Assembly: GCA_900756155.1 (NCBI GenBank)
Contig: CAAEJV010000004.1
Coordinates: 86,958-150,957, forward strand
Reading direction: 5' to 3'
Source of the DNA: Pasteurellaceae bacterium
Lineage (GTDB): Bacteria; Pseudomonadota; Gammaproteobacteria; Enterobacterales; Pasteurellaceae
Length of the DNA: 64,000 bases
Shown here piece after piece: positions 18,199 through 26,665 of this stretch; position 1 is the first letter of the stretch, and every line of letters starts with the position of its first letter. Both the position numbers and the translations under genes were made by a program. The notes beneath the pieces are model-generated. The model did no database searches. It was given only the letters and a program-made list of their open reading frames with translations, and had not been told where the DNA came from.

Positions 18199-19367
18199 TT
18201 GATTGCCATCATTATCAAAAAGGCGATTGCCGTTCTTGTCAATGGCTTGAAATGCCTTATGAACAGCAACTCGCCAAGAAAGAAGAGCATCTTAAACAAC
18301 AACTTGCCAAATTAGATTGTGATAATTTAATTTGGCATCCGCCTTTTTATTCCTCCGAGTCGGCCTTTCGTAATAAAGCGAAAATGGTGGTAAGTGGCGC
18401 GGTGGAACGCCCCATTCTAGGTATTTTACAAGACCCGAATGATCCACAAAGTGCGGTGGATTTATGTGATTGCCTGCTTTATCCGCAACGCTTTGTAGAG
18501 CTATTCCCAATTCTAAAAGATTTTATTGGACGTGCGGGTTTAGTCCCTTATAACGTAGCTAAACAAAAAGGTGAACTCAAATATATTCTGCTTACAGAGA
18601 GCCAACATACAAAAAAATTGATGTTGCGTTTTGTATTGCGTTCAGAAACTAAATTGCCGTTAATTCAACGTGAATTTGCAGGCTTATTGGAAAAATTGCC
18701 ACAGCTTGAAGTGGTGAGTGTGAATATCCAACCTCAACATGCGGCGATCTTAGAAGGTGAGAAAGAAATCTTTTTAACGGACCAGCACACCTTACCAGAA
18801 AACTTTAATGGTATTCCGCTGTTTATTCGTCCTCAAGGTTTCTTCCAAACGAATCCACTGGTAGCGCAAGGGCTATATGCAACGGCACAAGATTGGGTGC
18901 AAGATTTGCCGATTACTAAACTTTGGGATCTCTTTTGTGGCGTTGGAGGGTTTGGACTGCATTGTGCCAAAGCTTTACAGGATAAACATCAACAAGAAGT
19001 GGAATTGACTGGGATTGAAATTTCCCCATCTGCTATTCAAGCGGCGACTCTATCCGCCCAGGTGTTAGGGTTAAACAACGTTAAATTCCAATCTTTGGAT
19101 GCGGCTAATTTTGCTTTAACACAAGATGAAAACAAACCCGATTTGGTGATCGTCAACCCGCCTCGTCGAGGTATCGGAAAGGAACTCGCTGAGTTTCTCA
19201 ATGAAATGCAACCGCACTTTATTCTTTATTCCAGCTGTAACGCGATTTCCATGGGAAAAGATTTGCAACACCTAACCAATTATAAGCTTACTCAAATTCA
19301 ATTATTTGATATGTTCCCGCATACAGCACATTATGAAACTCTAACACTTTTATCTGTTAAAATTTGA
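18195..19367 (+). CDS. rlmC: 23S rRNA (uracil-747-C5)-methyltransferase RlmC
   Basis: 390-residue RumA/RlmC-type m5U methyltransferase. The N-terminal Fe-S cluster cysteines are Cys4, Cys12 and Cys15, with a fourth at Cys91 or Cys93 (DLCDCLLYP). The SAM fold has DLFCGVGGFGLHCA and VNPPRRGIG, and the catalytic cysteine is in YSSCNA (~348). The lack of a TRAM domain and the short length favour RlmC over RlmD. Two USS lie within (18449 encodes SAV, 19211 encodes a PHF segment). It starts 4 bases inside nagZ. Confidence 0.93.
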   Translation: MIDCHHYQKGDCRSCQWLEMPYEQQLAKKEEHLKQQLAKLDCDNLIWHPPFYSSESAFRNKAKMVVSGAVERPILGILQDPNDPQSAVDLCDCLLYPQRFVELFPILKDFIGRAGLVPYNVAKQKGELKYILLTESQHTKKLMLRFVLRSETKLPLIQREFAGLLEKLPQLEVVSVNIQPQHAAILEGEKEIFLTDQHTLPENFNGIPLFIRPQGFFQTNPLVAQGLYATAQDWVQDLPITKLWDLFCGVGGFGLHCAKALQDKHQQEVELTGIEISPSAIQAATLSAQVLGLNNVKFQSLDAANFALTQDENKPDLVIVNPPRRGIGKELAEFLNEMQPHFILYSSCNAISMGKDLQHLTNYKLTQIQLFDMFPHTAHYETLTLLSVKI

Positions 19368-19392
19368 TTTTTTATGAGCGAGGTGACTTCAT

Positions 19393-20017
19393 TTGAATGA
19401 ATATGTTGAAAGCCTAGAAAGAGAATTTTCTTCAATAGAAAATGGTTTCAAAGAGGAAGAAAAAAGAGCGTTTACTGATTATAAATCTAATGATAGTGAA
19501 TTCATCAAAAAATTGGCATTTTTGTCATATCAGTCTGAAGTGTATCAAGTAAGAATGTATAGTGTATTTCTTTTTGGATACTTATCCGAGGATAAAAACA
19601 TCTTAATGTTTTTAAGAGATGAAGTATCTAAAGACAGCAACTGGCGAGTTCAAGAAGTATTGGCAAAATCATTTGATGAGTTTTGTAAAATAATTGGATA
19701 CGAAAAAGCTCTTCCTGTTATAGATGATTGGTTAAAGAATAGTAATCATAATACAAGAAGAGCAGTTACTGAGGGCTTGAGAATATGGACTGGGAGACCA
19801 TATTTCAAGGCAAATCCCAAATGAAGCTATTAGAAGATTAGCTGCGTTAAGAGATGATCCTAGTGAATATGTTAGAAAATCGGTTGGTAATGCTTTACGA
19901 GATATAAGTAAGAAATATCCAGAATTAATCAGAGTTGAGCTTAGCACTTGGAGTCTAGAAACCAAAGGGATTAAACAGGTTTATCAACTTGCAAATAAAC
20001 TCTTAATAGAAAGCTAA
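19393..20017 (+). pseudogene. HEAT-repeat protein gene with a one-base frameshift
   Basis: The first frame (TTG start at 19393, AGGTG upstream) encodes 143 residues of helical repeats resembling HEAT/DNA-alkylation-repair-like proteins (VYQVRMYSVFLFGYLSED, DSNWRVQEVLAKSFDEF). It stops right after FKANPK. The reading resumes one base later as NEAIRRLAALRDDPSEYVRKSVGNALRDISKKYPELI and ends at TAA 20015-20017, again repeat-like. The break is at CCCAAATG (~19817-19824), where one surplus A explains the shift. Repaired, the protein would have ~207 residues. Function unknown; such proteins usually bind protein or nucleic acid. Could be a sequencing error at a short A-run. Confidence 0.8.
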
Positions 20018-20038
20018 CAGAAATGTTAGCTTTTTTAT
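20011..20038 (+). terminator. Rho-independent terminator after the HEAT-repeat gene
   Basis: AAGCTAAC (20011-20018) pairs with GTTAGCTT (20025-20032), 6-base loop, followed by TTTTATTT. The stem overlaps the restored stop codon, which supports the real gene end being at 20017. Confidence 0.87.
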
Positions 20039-20872
20039 TTAGAAATTTAACCGCACTTTTATTTTGCTATAAATTAATGCTATTAAGAAGAACGCTGCTT
20101 GTAGCAAAATAATACACGCGCCCGTGGACGCATCAAAATGATAGCTAAGTAGCACGCCTAGTAGGCTCGCAGTTACAGCACTGATGATCGCGATAACCAG
20201 CATTTTATCGAAGCGATTCGTCAGTGTTAGCGCAGTGATACCCGGCGCAATTAGCATAGCGACAACTAAAATTACCCCAACCACTTGCATCGTACTCACA
20301 ATAGTGAGCGCGAGTAATGTGAGCAAGCCATAATGCAATAATTTAGGCGAGAGACCTGCAACACGAGCATGGCTAGGATCAAAACAGTAGAGAAGGAAAT
20401 CACGACGCTTTAATCCAAGTAAAATAAAAATGATCAAGGCGATGATAGCCGTTTGAATCAGCTCTTGTTGGCTTACACCCAATACGTTTCCGAATAAGAT
20501 ATGTGTAAGATGTTGTGAGGTTTGGATTTTAGTGAACAGCACCAAACCAATGGCAAACATTCCTGAAAATACAATCCCCATCGCGGTATCTTCTTTGATA
20601 CGGCTATTCTCTTTTAAATAACCCACCCCTAAGGCACAGGCAATACCTGAGACAAAGGCGCCAATCACCAATGGAATACCGGCTAGAAAAGCTAATACAA
20701 TACCAGGCAGGACAGCATGGGAAATGGCATCGCCCATCAATGACCATCCTTTCAACACCAAATAGCAAGAGAGTATTGCACAGATGACGGCAACCACTAA
20801 TGCGGTGAGTAGCGCATTTTGCATGAAGGTAAATTGAAATGGCTCAACGAAAATGGCGAACATCTCAGTCAT
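20039..20872 (-). CDS. yfeD: Metal ABC transporter permease (YfeD/SitD type)
   Basis: 277-residue integral membrane permease of the ABC-3 family with about eight or nine hydrophobic segments (e.g. LLTALVVAVICAILSCYLVL, VVGVILVVAMLIAPGITALT). It pairs with YfeC to form the channel for Mn2+/Fe2+/Zn2+-type uptake. The start overlaps the yfeC stop by 8 bases. It is the last gene of the four-gene unit and converges with the HEAT-repeat gene. Substrate is inferred from similarity to the chelated iron/manganese transporters. Confidence 0.9.
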   Translation of the reverse strand: MTEMFAIFVEPFQFTFMQNALLTALVVAVICAILSCYLVLKGWSLMGDAISHAVLPGIVLAFLAGIPLVIGAFVSGIACALGVGYLKENSRIKEDTAMGIVFSGMFAIGLVLFTKIQTSQHLTHILFGNVLGVSQQELIQTAIIALIIFILLGLKRRDFLLYCFDPSHARVAGLSPKLLHYGLLTLLALTIVSTMQVVGVILVVAMLIAPGITALTLTNRFDKMLVIAIISAVTASLLGVLLSYHFDASTGACIILLQAAFFLIALIYSKIKVRLNF

Positions 20873-21716
20873 AATCCACCACCTTACGTCGTTTTTGACT
20901 GATTAATCCGTATTTAGGTGAGAATAGAAAAGCCAATAAAAATAACAAGGTTTGCAATGTCACGATGACACCACCTGTTGCGCCATCCAGATAATAGCTT
21001 AAATAAACGCCGACGAAACCAGTGATTGCGCCCAATGCTACGGCAATTTTGATAAGAGTTTTGAACTTGTCAGTAAGTAAATAGGCGGTTGCACCTGGCG
21101 TGATTACCATGGCAATCACTAAAATCGCCCCGACAGTTTGCAATGCGGCAACAACACAAGCACTCAAGAGTGTAAAAAAGAGAACTTTGTAAAACAGTGG
21201 TGAAAGTCCAACTGTAATTGCTTGCGTTTCATCAAAGAAAATCAGTAACAGATCCTTCCAAAAAATAAGCAATAAGACCAAGCAAATCAACATAATGATA
21301 GCTACTTGATAAATATCTTCATCAGCAATCCCGAGGATATTACCGAGAATGATGTTTTGCACATTTATTGAAGTTGGATTCAGAGAAATAATCAACAATC
21401 CCAAGGCAAAGAATGTGCTGAAAATAAAGCCGATAACGGCATCTTCTTTGAGTTTAGAAATGGATTTGATCCATAAAATGGAAAGTGCGGCCAAAATTCC
21501 GGCAAAAAAAGCACCTAAAGCATAGGGGAGTGAAAAGGCATAAGCTATCGCCACACCCGGAACCACGGAATGAGAGAGCGCGTCGCCAATTAATGACCAG
21601 CCTTTCAACATTAAATAGGCAGAAAGAAAGGCACAAATGCCACCAACTGCGGCACTTATCCACATGGCTTTTTGCATATATTCATAGGAGAAAGGTTCCA
21701 GTAAATATTCAAGCAT
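20865..21716 (-). CDS. yfeC: Metal ABC transporter permease (YfeC/SitC type)
   Basis: 283-residue ABC-3 family permease, multi-spanning, with the conserved LMLKGWSLIGDALSHSVVPGVA segment (given here as a motif region at ~35-57) and AILVIAMVITPGATAYLLTD near 190. It forms the membrane pore with YfeD. It starts 3 bases after yfeB ends. Having two permeases encoded side by side is typical for the Yfe/Sit class and distinguishes it from single-permease ZnuABC or MntABC systems. Confidence 0.9.
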   Translation of the reverse strand: MLEYLLEPFSYEYMQKAMWISAAVGGICAFLSAYLMLKGWSLIGDALSHSVVPGVAIAYAFSLPYALGAFFAGILAALSILWIKSISKLKEDAVIGFIFSTFFALGLLIISLNPTSINVQNIILGNILGIADEDIYQVAIIMLICLVLLLIFWKDLLLIFFDETQAITVGLSPLFYKVLFFTLLSACVVAALQTVGAILVIAMVITPGATAYLLTDKFKTLIKIAVALGAITGFVGVYLSYYLDGATGGVIVTLQTLLFLLAFLFSPKYGLISQKRRKVVDYD

Positions 21717-21719
21717 GAC

Positions 21720-22616
21720 TTATTCCTTGTCAGACGGAGGCAGACGACAGGATTTTACAGCCGTTGCAGGCGGATCATTTTTGGTTTCACCATAGAAGAC
21801 AACGGGACGTTCATCATCCGTAAGCACGGTGACAGCACGTTTATCTTCATCATTATGCAGATCTTCACCTAATAATTTGATGTGTCGTAATACACCACCA
21901 AAGACTTTTTCCAAATTATGCTGATTAAATGTATCTTCTGTTTTACCGGCTGCAATCACAGTACGGTTAATCATCACCACTTGGTCACAGAAGTCTGGTA
22001 CAGAACCCAAGTTGTGGGTAGAAACTAAAATTAAATGGCCTTCAGCACGTAATTGGCGAAGGAGTTCCACAATGGCATTTTCAGTTTTAACATCCACACC
22101 GGTAAAAGGCTCATCGAGTAAGATAATTTTACTTTGTTGTGCTAACGCGCGAGCTAAAAATACGCGTTTTTTCTGTCCACCAGAAAGCTCGCCGATTTGT
22201 CGTTCAGCTAAATGCTCGATGTTTACCCGTTGCATTGCTTCGAACACTTTTTGTTTATCTTCCGCTTTTGGAATACGCAAAAAGTTCATATAGCCATAAC
22301 GCCCCATCATGACAACATCATAAACGGAGACTGGAAATTGCCAATCGACTTCTTCCGCTTGCGGCACATAGGCAACCAAATTTTGTTTCAAAGCTCGATT
22401 AATTGGCAAACCACAAAGCGAAATATTGCCTTGTTGTGGTTTAATTAAGCCCATGATGCTTTTGAATAGCGTTGATTTTCCGCTCCCATTTACGCCGACA
22501 AGAGCACAGATGGTTCCCCCTTGTAATGCAAAGGTAACATCATAAATTGCAGTGTGCCCGTTGTTGTAACGCACGGTTACGTCATTAACGGAAATAGAAG
22601 CGGACAGTTCAGTCAT
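21720..22616 (-). CDS. yfeB: Metal ABC transporter ATP-binding protein (YfeB/SitB type)
   Basis: 298-residue ABC ATPase powering the YfeCD permease. Walker A is GVNGSGKS (41-48), the signature is LSGGQKKR (~143-150), and Walker B is IILLDEPFTGVD. A C-terminal extension of ~50 residues after the core (DEDKRAVTVLTDDERPVV) is seen in this class. The ATG shares one base with the yfeA stop (TAATG). All four genes are therefore closely linked. Confidence 0.93.
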   Translation of the reverse strand: MTELSASISVNDVTVRYNNGHTAIYDVTFALQGGTICALVGVNGSGKSTLFKSIMGLIKPQQGNISLCGLPINRALKQNLVAYVPQAEEVDWQFPVSVYDVVMMGRYGYMNFLRIPKAEDKQKVFEAMQRVNIEHLAERQIGELSGGQKKRVFLARALAQQSKIILLDEPFTGVDVKTENAIVELLRQLRAEGHLILVSTHNLGSVPDFCDQVVMINRTVIAAGKTEDTFNQHNLEKVFGGVLRHIKLLGEDLHNDEDKRAVTVLTDDERPVVFYGETKNDPPATAVKSCRLPPSDKE

Positions 22617-23497
22617 TATTTTTCAAATCCTTTGACTATGGTGGATACAGTGACATTCAGTAAGTCAATATAAGTTGGTACAGGGCCATCAGCAGCAGAA
22701 AGGGAATCGACATAAAGTACGCCGCCGTACTTAGCACCGCTTTCTTTCGCTACCTGTTGAGCAGGTTTGGCTGACACGGTACTTTCACTAAATACCACTG
22801 GAATGTGATTTTTTTTCACTAAATCGATAAGTTTACGCACTTGTTGAGGCGTACCTTGTTGTTCAGCGTTAATTGGCCATAAATAGCCTTCTTTGAGATC
22901 GTAATCTTTCGCTAAATAACTAAAGGCGCCTTCACTAGTCACTAACCAACGTTGGTCGGCAGGAATCTGTGAGAGTTTTTCACGTAAAGGTTTATCGAGC
23001 TGTTTGATTTTTTCTGCATACGCCGCTGCATTTTTTTGATAAGTATCAGCATTTTGCGGATCGTATTTAACTAATGCATTTTTGATATTTTCGACATAAA
23101 TCAACGCATTAGATGGCGACATCCAAGCGTGTGGGTTAGGGGCATCTTTATAAGGGCCTTCATAAATAGAAAGTGGCGTGACGCCTTCGGTTACCACAAC
23201 GGCTGGTTTATCTTTGATATTTTGGAAGAAACGCTCAAACCAACGCTCTAAATTTAATCCGTTCCATAAAATTAAATCAGCAGATTGAGCTTTTACAATA
23301 TCTTTAGGGGTCGGTTCATACTCGTGAATTTCTGCACCAGGTTTGGTGATAGATTCCACCGTCGCGGCATCGCCCGCAACATTTTGTGCGATATCCTGAA
23401 TAACCGTAAATGTGGTCACCACTTTAAATTTCGCTTCGGCTTGTAAAGCTGCTAAACCTAGAGCGATAACAGATAGGCTTTTAAATAAATGCTTCAT
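22616..23497 (-). CDS. yfeA: Metal-binding periplasmic protein (YfeA/SitA type)
   Basis: 293-residue cluster A-I substrate-binding protein with a signal peptide (MKHLFKSLSVIALGLAALQAEA, cut about residue 22; no lipobox). Predicted metal ligands are His58 (AEIHEYEP), His123 (NPHAWMSP), Glu189 (TSEGAF) and Asp264 (YVDSLS), the usual His-His-Glu-Asp set for Mn/Fe/Zn. AAGGAG precedes the ATG. A Fur-like box lies ~70 bases upstream, which fits iron control. Confidence 0.93.
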   Translation of the reverse strand: MKHLFKSLSVIALGLAALQAEAKFKVVTTFTVIQDIAQNVAGDAATVESITKPGAEIHEYEPTPKDIVKAQSADLILWNGLNLERWFERFFQNIKDKPAVVVTEGVTPLSIYEGPYKDAPNPHAWMSPSNALIYVENIKNALVKYDPQNADTYQKNAAAYAEKIKQLDKPLREKLSQIPADQRWLVTSEGAFSYLAKDYDLKEGYLWPINAEQQGTPQQVRKLIDLVKKNHIPVVFSESTVSAKPAQQVAKESGAKYGGVLYVDSLSAADGPVPTYIDLLNVTVSTIVKGFEK

Positions 23498-23562
23498 GAG
23501 ATCTCCTTAAAAATAATGATGAATTAGCATTCTGCATAATAATATCATTTTTTACAAGCTTT

Positions 23563-23581
23563 TTAAATGAAAATAATTATC
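23563..23581 (-). promoter_or_regulatory. Fur-like box upstream of yfeABCD
   Basis: The 19-mer ending ATGAAAATAATTATC matches the Fur consensus GATAATGATAATCATTATC at 14 of 19 positions by hand alignment. It lies between the pbpG terminator and yfeA, at a promoter-like distance. Iron (or Mn) repression of the transporter is inferred. Confidence 0.6.
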
Positions 23582-23599
23582 AAATCGATAGGTGATTAA

Positions 23600-23642
23600 A
23601 ATTAAAAAGCGGAAAATTTTGTGCAAAATTGACCGCTCTTTT
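23600..23642 (-). terminator. Terminator after pbpG
   Basis: On the minus strand AGCGG and CCGCT (23608-23612 with 23633-23637) enclose an inner stem AATTTTG/CAAAATT, followed by TTTTTAAT. The plus-strand side is also T-rich (CTTTTTT). Confidence 0.8.
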
Positions 23643-23651
23643 TTGAAACAA

Positions 23652-24527
23652 TTAACCACCAACTTGTTGGATTAGACGATCCATACCTGCTTCATCATAG
23701 CCTTCTTCATATTGGGCTTCATCAACGGTAAAGTTGTGCATGCTACGCCCTGCGATACAACCGTATTGTTCTAATTTTCCTTTGGTAAAGTTAGTACGAA
23801 ACGCAGATGAATGGTTATTTAAACTGATCACACCGATGGTAGAGTGATTACATGGATTTTTATTCACAAAGACTAAATTATAGCCAGATTCGCGAATGTA
23901 ACCGGTTTTATTAATTGCTGCATCAAACACTTCTTCACGCACTAATTTATTGGTGTTTTTAACAAAAACGCTACGTCCGCCAGCTTGAATGAAAGCGCTT
24001 GGCATATTCGAGAGGTTTTTGATTTGTTCTTTGTTAAGAGAGTATTTAGCCAGTTTAACCAGATCCATCACACTTGAAATGTTGCTGTCAGATAAACCTG
24101 AGCTATCTGAAAAGCGGGTAGAACGCATACCTAATTCTCTCGCTTTCTCATTCATTTTTTGAATAAATTGCAAACGACTCATGCCCGCAGAGCGAGAAAG
24201 GGCGTGAGCAGCATAGTTATCAGAATGAACGAGCATCGCTTTTAATAATTCATTACAAGAAATCGGCGTGTATTTTGGTAATTTTGTATGTGTGCCTTTA
24301 ATGTAATCGTAATCGTCGTCAGTAATCGATGCAGTACAATTTGCGTTTCGATTATTTTCAAGAAACACATTTGCAGTCATTAACTTGGTGACGGAAGCGA
24401 TAGGTTGAACATGATTCGGTGAGCTACTTTCGAGCACTCGATCATGGGTGAAATCATACACGACATAAGATTGTGCCGTTGCCATTGCTGGCACTAAACA
24501 CAATACAGAAAGCACTTTTTTTAACAT
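23652..24527 (-). CDS. pbpG: D-alanyl-D-alanine endopeptidase (PBP7)
   Basis: Periplasmic low-molecular-weight penicillin-binding protein that cuts D-Ala-meso-DAP cross-links. The 291 residues begin with a signal peptide (MLKKVLSVLCLVPAMATAQ). The serine-hydrolase motifs are SVTK (45-48), SDN (102-104) and KTG (207-209). The start at 24527 puts the signal peptide at the N-terminus; a TTG six codons upstream is possible but would place charged residues ahead of the signal. A single-gene unit with its own terminator. Confidence 0.93.
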   Translation of the reverse strand: MLKKVLSVLCLVPAMATAQSYVVYDFTHDRVLESSSPNHVQPIASVTKLMTANVFLENNRNANCTASITDDDYDYIKGTHTKLPKYTPISCNELLKAMLVHSDNYAAHALSRSAGMSRLQFIQKMNEKARELGMRSTRFSDSSGLSDSNISSVMDLVKLAKYSLNKEQIKNLSNMPSAFIQAGGRSVFVKNTNKLVREEVFDAAINKTGYIRESGYNLVFVNKNPCNHSTIGVISLNNHSSAFRTNFTKGKLEQYGCIAGRSMHNFTVDEAQYEEGYDEAGMDRLIQQVGG

Positions 24528-24829
24528 ATCTTTTAATATAGCCAACTTAGAGAATAAAACAAAGCTTGTATTCTATCAGTTTTTGTAAGGGTTTGGGATG
24601 TGTGAAAGAGAAAAAATTTAAAGTTTTTTAACCGCACTTTTTTCTTCTGTTTTTTTGATTTTTGCGATAACGATCGCAAAGAAGTGCGGTCAAAATTTTC
24701 CTTGTTTTTCAAATCTGCTAGCTTATCCGTCGGTAAATCTGTAAAATCTCGGCTCATTTTTAATATGCGAATTTTTTGTTGCTCAATTCTGAGTAACATC
24801 ATCGCCGTAATGTGTAATAACGAGGCTTT
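24528..24829. other. pbpG-rlmN intergenic region with nested dyads
   Basis: 302 bases between divergent genes. It contains two opposed USS (24631-24639 and 24682-24690). Between them, next to the second, is a hairpin TTTGCGAT (24661-24668) with ATCGCAAA (24673-24680). I see no convincing gene: a minus-strand open frame here has low-complexity Lys/Phe-rich sequence and is probably chance. Confidence 0.6.
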
Positions 24830-25978
24830 ATGTTAGAACAACCCCTTTCATCCGAAACGAATACAAAAAAGATTAACTTAATGGATTTAACGCGTCAGCA
24901 GATGCGTGAGTTTTTTGCTGAATTAGGCGAGAAACCATTTCGTGCGGATCAATTAGTGAAATGGATTTATCATTTTGGCGAAGATAACTTCGACAATATG
25001 ACCAATATTAATAAAAAATTACGAGAAAAATTAAAAGCGGTCGCTGAAATTAAAGCGCCAGAAGTGGCGGTTGAGCAACGCTCTGCAGATGGCACCATTA
25101 AATGGGCGATGCAGGTAGGTGAACAGCAAGTTGAAACGGTCTATATTCCTGAAGCAGATCGTGCGACACTTTGTGTCTCTTCTCAAGTAGGCTGTGCCTT
25201 AGCTTGTACTTTCTGTTCGACAGCACAGCAAGGCTTTAACCGTAATTTAACGGTATCTGAAATTATCGGTCAGGTTTGGCGCGCATCAAAAATTATCGGT
25301 AATTTTGGTGTGACGGGTGTACGTCCGATTACCAATGTGGTGATGATGGGCATGGGTGAACCATTGTTAAATGTAGCCAATGTTGTACCCGCGATGGAAA
25401 TTATGCTGGATGATTTTGCGTATGGATTATCTAAACGACGCGTGACGTTATCCACTTCAGGTGTTGTGCCTGCACTCGATATGTTACGTGATAAGATTGA
25501 TGTAGCATTAGCGATCTCGCTTCACGCACCGAACGATGAATTGCGTGATGAAATTATGCCTATCAATAAAAAATATAACATCAAAATGTTGATGGATTCG
25601 GTACACAGATACTTAGAAGTATCGAATGCTAACCATGGTAAAGTGACAATTGAATATGTGTTATTAGATCATGTGAATGATGGTACAGAGCATGCGCATC
25701 AATTAGCTCAAGTATTAAAAAATACACCATGTAAAATCAACTTAATCCCATGGAACCCATTCCCAGAAGCGCCTTATGGTAAAAGCTCAAATAGCCGTGT
25801 CGATCGTTTCCAAAAAACATTAATGGAATACGGTTTTACGGTAATTGTGCGCAAAACTCGTGGTGATGATATTGATGCCGCTTGTGGTCAGTTAGCGGGG
25901 GATGTGATCGACCGAACCAAACGTACAGCAATGAAACGTAAGTTTGGTGAAGGTATTGACGTAAAAGCTGTTAACTAA
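24830..25978 (+). CDS. rlmN: Dual-specificity RNA methyltransferase RlmN
   Basis: Radical-SAM enzyme methylating C2 of A2503 in 23S rRNA and A37 in some tRNAs. In the 382 residues, the radical-SAM motif CALACTFC places cluster ligands at Cys122, Cys126 and Cys129. The two mechanistic cysteines are Cys115 (LCVSS) and Cys352 (AACGQLAGD). First gene of the rlmN-pilW-rodZ-ispG-hisS-yfgM series, a conserved order in gammaproteobacteria. Confidence 0.97.
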   Translation: MLEQPLSSETNTKKINLMDLTRQQMREFFAELGEKPFRADQLVKWIYHFGEDNFDNMTNINKKLREKLKAVAEIKAPEVAVEQRSADGTIKWAMQVGEQQVETVYIPEADRATLCVSSQVGCALACTFCSTAQQGFNRNLTVSEIIGQVWRASKIIGNFGVTGVRPITNVVMMGMGEPLLNVANVVPAMEIMLDDFAYGLSKRRVTLSTSGVVPALDMLRDKIDVALAISLHAPNDELRDEIMPINKKYNIKMLMDSVHRYLEVSNANHGKVTIEYVLLDHVNDGTEHAHQLAQVLKNTPCKINLIPWNPFPEAPYGKSSNSRVDRFQKTLMEYGFTVIVRKTRGDDIDAACGQLAGDVIDRTKRTAMKRKFGEGIDVKAVN

Positions 25979-26021
25979 GCTAAATATAGCAATACTTGTA
26001 AAGGGAAAATGGCCTGGAGAA

Positions 26022-26049
26022 GAGTGATAAGATAGAGGAGTGATAAGAT
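26022..26049 (+). repeat. 12-bp direct repeat duplicating the pilW ribosome-site region
   Basis: GAGTGATAAGAT occurs at 26022-26033 and again at 26038-26049; the second copy runs into the start codon of the downstream lipoprotein gene. It looks like a small tandem duplication (16-base period). Effect on translation is unknown. Confidence 0.75.
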
Positions 26050-26590
26050 GAAATTAATCCCAATTAACATTCTAAGTGCGGTCATTTTTCCTTTTGTTTT
26101 TTCTGCTTGCGTTTCTCAGTCTTCTGTTGATTTTAATAAACAACAAGCAGCAAAAGCCCGAGTTGAATTGGCATTAGGCTATCTGCAACAAGAGGATTTT
26201 ATTCAAGCAAAACTGAATTTAGATAAAGCCTTTGAACATGATGACCAATATTATCTTGTGCACTCGGCACTTGCGCATTTTTATCAATTACAAGGCGATA
26301 CGGAAAAAGCGAAGCAAGCTTATTTACAGGCGATTAAGTTAGATGATAAGCAAGGCGATGTGTATAACAACTTTGGTGCATTTTTATGTGGGCAAGGTGA
26401 GTTTGAACAAGCTTATTCACAATTTAATGCGGCACTTGCAGCACCGAATTATTATCATCAAGCTGATACCTACGAAAACATAGCACTTTGTGCTTTTGCC
26501 GGAAAACAAACCGACGTTTATCAACAAGCGTTGGAGAAATTGCGCCAAGTTGATCCTTCCAGAGCGGAAAAGCTCCGCACACTCAAATAA
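26048..26590 (+). CDS. pilW: TPR lipoprotein of the PilW/PilF type
   Basis: 180-residue lipoprotein: signal peptide with lipobox FSAC (Cys21), followed by tandem tetratricopeptide repeats (e.g. ALGYLQQEDFIQAKLNLDKA, YNNFGAFLCGQGEFEQAYSQF). PilF/PilW is the outer-membrane pilotin that helps assemble the type IV pilus secretin. In Haemophilus a protein from this locus has been linked to type IV pili and DNA uptake. A USS at 26074 lies inside the signal-peptide coding region. GGAG is 7 bases before the ATG. Confidence 0.85.
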   Translation: MKLIPINILSAVIFPFVFSACVSQSSVDFNKQQAAKARVELALGYLQQEDFIQAKLNLDKAFEHDDQYYLVHSALAHFYQLQGDTEKAKQAYLQAIKLDDKQGDVYNNFGAFLCGQGEFEQAYSQFNAALAAPNYYHQADTYENIALCAFAGKQTDVYQQALEKLRQVDPSRAEKLRTLK

Positions 26591-26665
26591 TCATTGCCAA
26601 AAGCCCCTTTCGACTTTAAAATTTGGCATTTAGTTTTTTATTTCTATTTCTCTATTTTTATACCT

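Noticed and set aside
20011..20038. Terminator for the minus-strand yfe operon
   Set aside because: The minus-strand exit has only a short T tract; it fits the plus-strand HEAT-repeat gene better.
24533..24802. Minus-strand open frame upstream of pbpG
   Set aside because: Low-complexity Lys/Phe/Ser sequence over USS and hairpins; no ribosome site or recognisable domain.
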